Assembly: GCF_001456935.1 (NCBI RefSeq)
Contig: NZ_KQ758483.1
Location: forward strand, 558,001 to 622,000
Length of the DNA stretch: 64,000 bases
Reading direction: 5' to 3'
Source of the DNA: [Bacillus] enclensis
Lineage (GTDB): Bacteria; Bacillota; Bacilli; Bacillales; Bacillaceae_B
Both the position numbers and the translations under genes were made by a program. The notes under the pieces were generated by a model. The model saw only the letters and a list, made by a program, of their open reading frames with translations. It had not been told where the DNA came from and made no database searches. Positions 59,289-64,000 of this stretch are shown here, piece after piece; within the stretch, counting starts at the first letter, position 1, and the number at the start of each line of letters is the position of its first letter.

Positions 59289-59317
59289 TTGACAATAAAT
59301 TTTCTGAGATTTAAAAT
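59289..59317 (+). promoter_or_regulatory. SigA-type promoter of rny
   Basis: A consensus TTGACA (59289-59294) and TAAAAT (59312-59317) with a 17-bp spacer, leaving a leader of about 130 nt before rny. The rest of 59109-59450 is AT-rich with no gene seen. Confidence 0.8.
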
Positions 59318-59450
59318 TAACATGTATATTTTACAAATTTTTCGAATGAATATTTGAAAGCCTAGCGCTGTATATTGAGTTCAAATGAGCAATGTACAAG
59401 CCGACATGTAAAAGACATGATGAAAGTTCATAGCAAGAGGAGGTGAAATA

Positions 59451-61010
59451 ATGCAACCTATTACAATCATCTCCATTTTGCTTGGCCTAATCGTCGGTGT
59501 AGTTGTTGGATACCTAATTCGTAAGTCCATTGCTGAAGCAAAGATTGCCGGTGCCAGAGGTTCAGCAGAGCAGATTTTAGAAGATGCTAAGCGCGAGGCA
59601 GATGCTCTGAAGAAAGAAGCACTACTGGAAGCAAAGGACGAAAATCATAGACTTCGCACTGAAATGGAAAATGAACTTCGTGAACGAAGAAATGAATTGC
59701 AAAAACAAGAAAATCGTTTGATGCAAAAAGAGGAAAACCTCGACCGTAAAGATGATACGCTTGATAAGCGCGAAGCTTTACTGGAAAGAAAAGAGGCAGC
59801 CCTTAACGAAAGACAACAACATATTGAAGAGACGGAAAGCAAAGTGGACGAGATGGTACGATCACAGCAGACTGAACTTGAACGCATCTCGAGCCTGACT
59901 CGTGATGAAGCGAAAGGAATCATTCTCGACCGCGTGGAAAATGAGCTCTCCCATGACATTGCGATCATGGTCCGGGAACATGAAACACGTGCGAAGGAAG
60001 ATGCTGACAAGAAAGCGAAAGAAGTCCTTTCACTTGCTATTCAACGTTGTGCTGCTGAACACGTGGCAGAAACAACAGTTAGCGTTGTGAACCTGCCAAA
60101 TGATGAGATGAAAGGTCGAATTATTGGGCGAGAAGGACGTAACATTCGTACGCTGGAAACATTGACAGGAATTGACCTCATAATTGATGATACTCCTGAA
60201 GCGGTTATTCTTTCTGGTTTCGATCCGATCCGAAGGGAAACGGCTCGAATTGCATTAGAGAAATTAGTACAGGATGGACGTATCCACCCTGCACGAATTG
60301 AAGAAATGGTGGATAAATCCCGCCGTGAAGTGGATGAATATATCCGTGAAATCGGTGAACAGACAACATTTGAAGTTGGGGTTCACGGCCTTCACCCGGA
60401 TTTGATCAAGATTCTCGGACGTTTGAAGTACCGTACAAGTTACGGTCAGAACGTTTTGAAGCACTCAATGGAAGTGGCCTACCTTTCCGGATTGCTTGCA
60501 GCCGAGCTTGGAGAAGACGAAAGACTTGCCAAGCGTGCAGGTTTACTGCATGACATCGGTAAAGCAATCGACCATGAAGTGGAAGGAAGCCACGTCGAAA
60601 TTGGTGTGGAACTTGCAACTAAGTACAAGGAACATCCTGTTGTCATCAACAGTATCGCTTCCCACCACGGAGACACAGAACCGACGTCAATCATCGCGGT
60701 TCTCGTCGCAGCAGCAGATGCCCTATCTGCAGCCCGTCCGGGTGCAAGAAGTGAAACGCTTGAGAATTATATCCGTCGTCTTGAAAAGCTTGAAGAGATT
60801 TCCGAATCCTATGATGGAGTCGAGAAATCCTTTGCGATCCAAGCAGGACGTGAAGTGCGCATCATGGTAAGGCCTGAAGCCATCGACGATCTGGAATCCC
60901 ACCGTTTAGCAAGGGATATCCGCAAACGGATCGAAGACGAACTGGATTATCCTGGGCACATCAAAGTAACGGTCATCCGTGAAACTCGGGCCGTTGAATA
61001 TGCGAAATAA
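59451..61010 (+). CDS. rny: Ribonuclease Y
   Basis: 519 residues (B. subtilis 520). RNase Y is the membrane-bound endonuclease that starts bulk mRNA decay. One N-terminal membrane span ([17 protein letters not shown]), a long coiled coil (~30-205), a KH domain ([20 protein letters not shown] near 222) and an HD domain ([10 protein letters not shown] near 368, with [10 protein letters not shown] before it). GAGGTGA precedes the ATG. It is followed by a repeat and then ymdB, a known neighbour. Confidence 0.97.
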   Translation: MQPITIISILLGLIVGVVVGYLIRKSIAEAKIAGARGSAEQILEDAKREADALKKEALLEAKDENHRLRTEMENELRERRNELQKQENRLMQKEENLDRKDDTLDKREALLERKEAALNERQQHIEETESKVDEMVRSQQTELERISSLTRDEAKGIILDRVENELSHDIAIMVREHETRAKEDADKKAKEVLSLAIQRCAAEHVAETTVSVVNLPNDEMKGRIIGREGRNIRTLETLTGIDLIIDDTPEAVILSGFDPIRRETARIALEKLVQDGRIHPARIEEMVDKSRREVDEYIREIGEQTTFEVGVHGLHPDLIKILGRLKYRTSYGQNVLKHSMEVAYLSGLLAAELGEDERLAKRAGLLHDIGKAIDHEVEGSHVEIGVELATKYKEHPVVINSIASHHGDTEPTSIIAVLVAAADALSAARPGARSETLENYIRRLEKLEEISESYDGVEKSFAIQAGREVRIMVRPEAIDDLESHRLARDIRKRIEDELDYPGHIKVTVIRETRAVEYAK

Positions 61011-61013
61011 TCA

Positions 61014-61056
61014 GGTTGACACCCGAAAGAGTGATTTCTTTCGGGGTCAGCTTTTT
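61014..61056 (+). terminator. Terminator after rny
   Basis: GTTGACACCCGAAAGA pairs with TCTTTCGGGGTCAGC (one bulge/mismatch region), followed by TTTTTT. Confidence 0.85.
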
Positions 61057-61061
61057 TATTT

Positions 61062-61182
61062 GTCCAGCTCCGGCGGCTAGGAGCTCGAGGTCATAAGCTA
61101 AACTTACCAAAAAGGCAAAGAACGCCTTTTCGATAAGTTCATCTTATGCTTGTCGCTCCTGAACGAGCCGCCTCCGCTTTTC
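61062..61182 (+). repeat. CATAAG structured repeat, unit D1 (GGCGGCT subtype)
   Basis: Clamp CATAAG 61092 / CTTATG 61143. Perfect middle stem AGGAGC/GCTCCT, outer stem GGCGGCT/AGCCGCC, inner AACTTA/TAAGTT and AAAAGGC/GCCTTTT around the AAAGAAC tip. It stands alone between rny and ymdB. Confidence 0.88.
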
Positions 61183-61294
61183 GATTGTAAGAGAGTCATT
61201 TCGGCTTCATGCATAGCGGGCGGGTTAAATGTGTTACAATAAGCTACATAACGAATACTTACCTTTGTAAATACATATTGAGAAAGGGATTTAT

Positions 61295-62098
61295 ATGAAA
61301 ATTTTATTTGTTGGAGACGTAGTCGGTTCAATGGGCCGTGAAATGATTTCAGAATACTTGCCTAAGCTGAAAAAGAAGCATTTACCTGATTTTACAATCG
61401 TGAATGGGGAAAATGCTGCATCAGGCAGGGGGATCACCGAAAAAATTTACAAGAGGTTCCTTCAAGACGGTGCAGATATGGTGACATTGGGGAATCATAC
61501 TTGGGATAATAAAGATATTTTTGAATTCATAGATTCATCCAAGAAAATGGTCAGGCCGGCCAATTTTCCGGAGGGCACTCCAGGCAGCGGCTTAGTGTTT
61601 GGTGAAGTCCACGGTAAGACGATCGCGGTGATCAATGCACAAGGCAGGACCTTCATGCCTCCTCTCGATGACCCATTCAAGATTGTCGATGAATTGGTGG
61701 ATGAAGCCAAAAAGAAGACCTCTGTCATCTTTGTCGACTTTCATGCTGAAGCAACAAGTGAGAAGCAGGCAATGGGCTGGTTTCTTGATGGGAGGGTATC
61801 AGCAGTGATCGGCACGCATACGCATGTGCAGACAGCTGATAATCGAGTTCTGCCTGGCGGTACAGCTTTTATGTGCGATGTGGGCATGACAGGGCCATAT
61901 GATGAAGTCCTGGGGATGAGTAAAGACTCTGTATTAAAGAGATTTCAAACAAGCCTGCCTGTCAGGTTTGAAGTACCGAAAGACGGGCGTAAAATCCTAA
62001 GTGCATGTCTGATAGATATTGATAATAAGACCGGTAAAGCCAAAAAGATAGAGCGGATCCTTATCAATCAGGATCATCCTTTCATGGCGGAATATTAA
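61295..62098 (+). CDS. ymdB: YmdB-type metallophosphodiesterase
   Basis: 267 residues (B. subtilis YmdB 264). YmdB hydrolyses 2',3'-cyclic nucleotides and influences the motility/biofilm choice in B. subtilis. Metal ligands are visible in LFVGDVVGSMGRE (residue 4), NGENAASGRGITEKI, TLGNHTWDNKD, VDFHAEATSEKQAMGWFLDG and VIGTHTHVQTADNRVLPGG. AGAAAGGG precedes the ATG. Downstream of rny and upstream of spoVS as in B. subtilis. Confidence 0.96.
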   Translation: MKILFVGDVVGSMGREMISEYLPKLKKKHLPDFTIVNGENAASGRGITEKIYKRFLQDGADMVTLGNHTWDNKDIFEFIDSSKKMVRPANFPEGTPGSGLVFGEVHGKTIAVINAQGRTFMPPLDDPFKIVDELVDEAKKKTSVIFVDFHAEATSEKQAMGWFLDGRVSAVIGTHTHVQTADNRVLPGGTAFMCDVGMTGPYDEVLGMSKDSVLKRFQTSLPVRFEVPKDGRKILSACLIDIDNKTGKAKKIERILINQDHPFMAEY

Positions 62099-62125
62099 TG
62101 TTTTTCGTTCCTTTTTCACCCATAC

Positions 62126-62151
62126 CGGAATGAATTGTCCATTTCCTGAAT
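62126..62151 (+). promoter_or_regulatory. Possible SigH promoter of spoVS
   Basis: CGGAATGA near 62127 and CTGAAT (62146-62151), spaced about 12-13 bp, resemble the SigH pattern (AGGAATT ... GAAT). B. subtilis spoVS is SigH-controlled. The -35 match is imperfect. Confidence 0.4.
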
Positions 62152-62234
62152 ATAGTAGCAGTGGAATCATTTATACCAAGTTTGTTCTTTACCACGGACA
62201 TGCGGTATGGGGGAAATGACAAGGAGGAAAAGGA

Positions 62235-62495
62235 ATGGAAATATTAAAAGTTTCAGCAAAATCTAATCCTAATTCTGTAGCTGGTGCACTCGCCGGTGTT
62301 CTTCGTGAGAGAGGGGGAGCTGAGATTCAGGCAATCGGGGCAGGTGCTTTGAACCAGGCAGTAAAAGCAGTTGCGATTGCAAGAGGATTTGTGGCTCCCA
62401 GTGGTTTAGATTTGATATGTATTCCTGCTTTCACAGACATACAGATTGATGGGGAAGAACGTACAGCGATCAAATTGATTGTGGAGCCCAGATAA
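62235..62495 (+). CDS. spoVS: Stage V sporulation protein S
   Basis: 86 residues, the exact family length. SpoVS is a small Alba-like protein; in B. subtilis its loss alters septation and late sporulation. The sequence is nearly invariant in the group: SAKSNPNSVAGALAGVLRER, AGALNQAVKAVAIARGFVAP and ICIPAFTDIQIDGEERTAIK. AAGGAGGAAAAGG precedes the ATG. Confidence 0.97.
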   Translation: MEILKVSAKSNPNSVAGALAGVLRERGGAEIQAIGAGALNQAVKAVAIARGFVAPSGLDLICIPAFTDIQIDGEERTAIKLIVEPR

Positions 62496-62558
62496 TTAGT
62501 CAGGTTGCAGTCAATGTGGATTATACGTTCTAACTTTTTATTCGGAAGTCCAAAAAAC

Positions 62559-62601
62559 AAGGCTGTTCGTTAAAGATTTTCTTTAGTGGACAGCCTTTTT
62601 A
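62559..62601 (+). terminator. Terminator after spoVS
   Basis: AAGGCTGTTCGTTAAAG pairs with CTTTAGTGGACAGCCTT, followed by TTTTA. Confidence 0.88.
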
Positions 62602-62648
62602 TGTTTTATTATAGTACATATATGATTGAAGGAGGAATTGAATACTTT

Positions 62649-63572
62649 ATGATCTTTGACGCTCATTGTGATGTATTGATGAAACTGTATCTTGATCCCG
62701 ATAAATTATCGTTTCAGTCAAAGGAAGATATGCATATAACATATCCTCAATTGAAAGAAAGAGGATCCAAAGTGCAATTATTTGCGATTTATATACCATC
62801 CTATTTAAAACCGGGTCAAAGATTTCAGGCAGCTTTAAATATGGTGAATCTGTTTCACAAAAGGATCATTGAACCTCACCCGGATGTTAAGTTCGTCACA
62901 TCCAAAGAGGATATCGATAATCTTCAAAAGCATGAAACTGGGGCAATGCTGACGCTTGAAGGAGCTGAAGCGGTAGAAGAAGACATAGGGAAATTGGAAA
63001 CGCTGTACCGCCTTGGTGTGCGTTCTGTGGGGCTGACGTGGAATTGGGCCAATGCAGCCGCTGATGGTGCACTTGAGCCGCGCGGCGGGGGGCTGACCAA
63101 TTTTGGATACGAAATGATTGATTTCCTGAATGAAAAGAGAATTTGGACTGATGTATCCCACTTATGCGAAAAATCATTTTGGGATACGCTTGAAGCAGCC
63201 CGATTTCCGATTGCATCACATTCAAATGCATATTCCATATGTCCAAGTCCAAGAAACTTGAAAAACGGACAAATAGAAGCTCTAATAAACAAAGACAGTG
63301 TAATAGGGGTTACTTTTGTCCCCCAGTTCCTAAATAAAACAGGCAGTGCGGAACTTACTGATATCATTAGGCATATTGAGCATATATGCAGCCTCGGAGG
63401 CGAGGAGCATGTTGGATTTGGATCTGATTTTGACGGGATCGATACGACAGTGAAAGGGTTATCCTTTTACAGGCAATATGATAATCTGATAGGAACCCTG
63501 CAGAGATATTATACCGATAAGCAAATTAAGAAATTCCTATATGGGAATTTCAATAGAAGGATTAAATGCTAG
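62649..63572 (+). CDS. Membrane dipeptidase-like metalloprotein (peptidase M19)
   Basis: 307 residues, M19 renal dipeptidase family, zinc enzymes that cleave dipeptides. Metal-site segments are FDAHCDVLMKL at the N-terminus, LTLEGAEAVEED near residue 100, IASHSNAYSICPSPRN near residue 195, and HVGFGSDFDGIDT near residue 255. No signal peptide. ATG 62649 begins the family sequence; AAGGAGG is 14 bp upstream, a long gap, and ATG 62622 overlaps the region before that site. It sits between spoVS and the 2-oxoacid oxidoreductase gene, as in many Bacillus genomes. Confidence 0.9.
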   Translation: MIFDAHCDVLMKLYLDPDKLSFQSKEDMHITYPQLKERGSKVQLFAIYIPSYLKPGQRFQAALNMVNLFHKRIIEPHPDVKFVTSKEDIDNLQKHETGAMLTLEGAEAVEEDIGKLETLYRLGVRSVGLTWNWANAAADGALEPRGGGLTNFGYEMIDFLNEKRIWTDVSHLCEKSFWDTLEAARFPIASHSNAYSICPSPRNLKNGQIEALINKDSVIGVTFVPQFLNKTGSAELTDIIRHIEHICSLGGEEHVGFGSDFDGIDTTVKGLSFYRQYDNLIGTLQRYYTDKQIKKFLYGNFNRRIKC

Positions 63573-63575
63573 AGT

Positions 63576-63607
63576 AAAAACCGGCCCTCGCACGGCCGGT
63601 TTTTATT
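63576..63607 (+). terminator. Rho-independent terminator after the dipeptidase gene
   Basis: AAAACCGGCC-CTCGCAC-GGCCGGTTTT, a perfect GC-rich stem followed by a T-run. Confidence 0.93.
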
Positions 63608-63732
63608 TATCACGGTTCAGGGAGTAGTGATTTAAAGCGAAAAGTGATAAACTTATTTAGTACGTATATATTAGAAATCTTGAATTTTAATAAAATCAAG
63701 AAATCATAGACCTGTAAGAAGGGGTGTAATAT

Positions 63733-64000
63733 ATGAAGGAACAACTTTCATGGAAAGTTGGCGGTCAGCAGGGTGAAGGGATCGAAAGCACCGGTGAAAT
63801 TTTCTCCATTGCACTGAACCGCCTGGGCTATTATCTATATGGATATAGACATTTCTCCTCACGCATAAAGGGAGGACATACAAATAACAAGATACGGGTA
63901 AGCACGACCCAGGTCCGGGCAATTGCTGATGACCTGGATATTCTGGTGGCATTTGATCAAGAGACAATCGATGTGAACTATAAGGAACTGCATAATGACG
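63733..64000 (+). CDS. korA: 2-oxoacid:acceptor oxidoreductase subunit alpha, 3'-truncated
   Basis: Only the first 89 codons lie in the window. The N-terminus MKEQLSWKVGGQQGEGIEST is typical of the gamma-like domain that begins the alpha subunit of 2-oxoacid:ferredoxin oxidoreductases (KorA type), followed by FSIALNRLGYYLYGYRHFSS and IKGGHTNNKIRVST. The full protein is normally about 580 residues, with korB next. AGAAGGGGTG precedes the ATG. Substrate (2-oxoglutarate or other 2-oxoacid) cannot be told from this fragment. Confidence 0.9.
   Translation, partial: MKEQLSWKVGGQQGEGIESTGEIFSIALNRLGYYLYGYRHFSSRIKGGHTNNKIRVSTTQVRAIADDLDILVAFDQETIDVNYKELHND

Overview
The window is a continuous stretch of a Firmicutes (Bacillaceae) chromosome. 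Gene order follows the Bacillus subtilis region from the end of the fla/che operon through recA, rny and spoVS. Protein sequences are close to, but clearly distinct from, B. subtilis. The intergenic repeats and the nucleoside-transport operon beside ymfC suggest a Bacillus-like relative (perhaps Rossellomorea or a similar genus); the genus is a guess. Spore genes (dpaAB, spoIIIE, spoVS, tepA, mlpA) show an endospore former, and cheA-cheD with sigD and swrB show a motile one. Every convincing gene is on the + strand. No rRNA, tRNA, IS element, prophage or CRISPR array was found.

Layout: 1-4.9 kb, tail of the flagellar/chemotaxis operon (cheA partial, cheW, cheC, cheD, sigD, swrB). 5.0-8.2 kb, rpsB, tsf, pyrH, frr (translation and UMP supply). 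8.2-8.8 kb, repeat-rich spacer. 8.8-19.3 kb, envelope lipid and isoprenoid genes uppS, cdsA, dxr, then rasP, proS and the replicative polymerase polC. 19.3-24.6 kb, rimP-nusA-rnpM-rplGA-infB-ylxP-rbfA, with a promoter and a terminator-like hairpin in its leader. 24.7-29.4 kb, truB, ribF, rpsO, pnp. 29.5-34.1 kb, ylxY, mlpA, ymxH, a triple repeat array, and dpaAB. 34.3-37.6 kb, asd-dapG-dapA, which supply the dihydrodipicolinate used by DpaAB. 37.8-43.2 kb, rnjB, tepA-ylzJ, spoIIIE. 43.6-49.3 kb, a GntR regulator and a BMP-type nucleoside ABC transporter. 50.0-56.3 kb, ymfF-ymfH-ymfI-ymfJ-ymfK-rodZ-pgsA. 56.4-62.5 kb, cinA, recA, rny, ymdB, spoVS. 62.6-64 kb, an M19 dipeptidase and the start of a 2-oxoacid:acceptor oxidoreductase alpha subunit cut by the window edge.

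The coding content is conserved housekeeping and sporulation machinery. The least explained material is intergenic. A family of ~120-bp structured repeats occurs seven times at four loci; its nested stems change sequence while keeping base pairing, around a fixed CATAAG/CTTATG clamp and a fixed GGCAAAGARCGCC tip. Two of those loci lie inside a second repeat bounded by TTGATT/AATCAA ends, and the compact form of that second repeat follows recA. A third repeat, a strong hairpin with a GAGGCTGGAAC lead-in, follows both the nup operon and recA and probably serves as their terminator. Other points of interest are the rimP-nusA leader hairpin, paired active/inactive enzymes (YmfH/YmfF) and degenerate active sites (RNase J2, YlxY).
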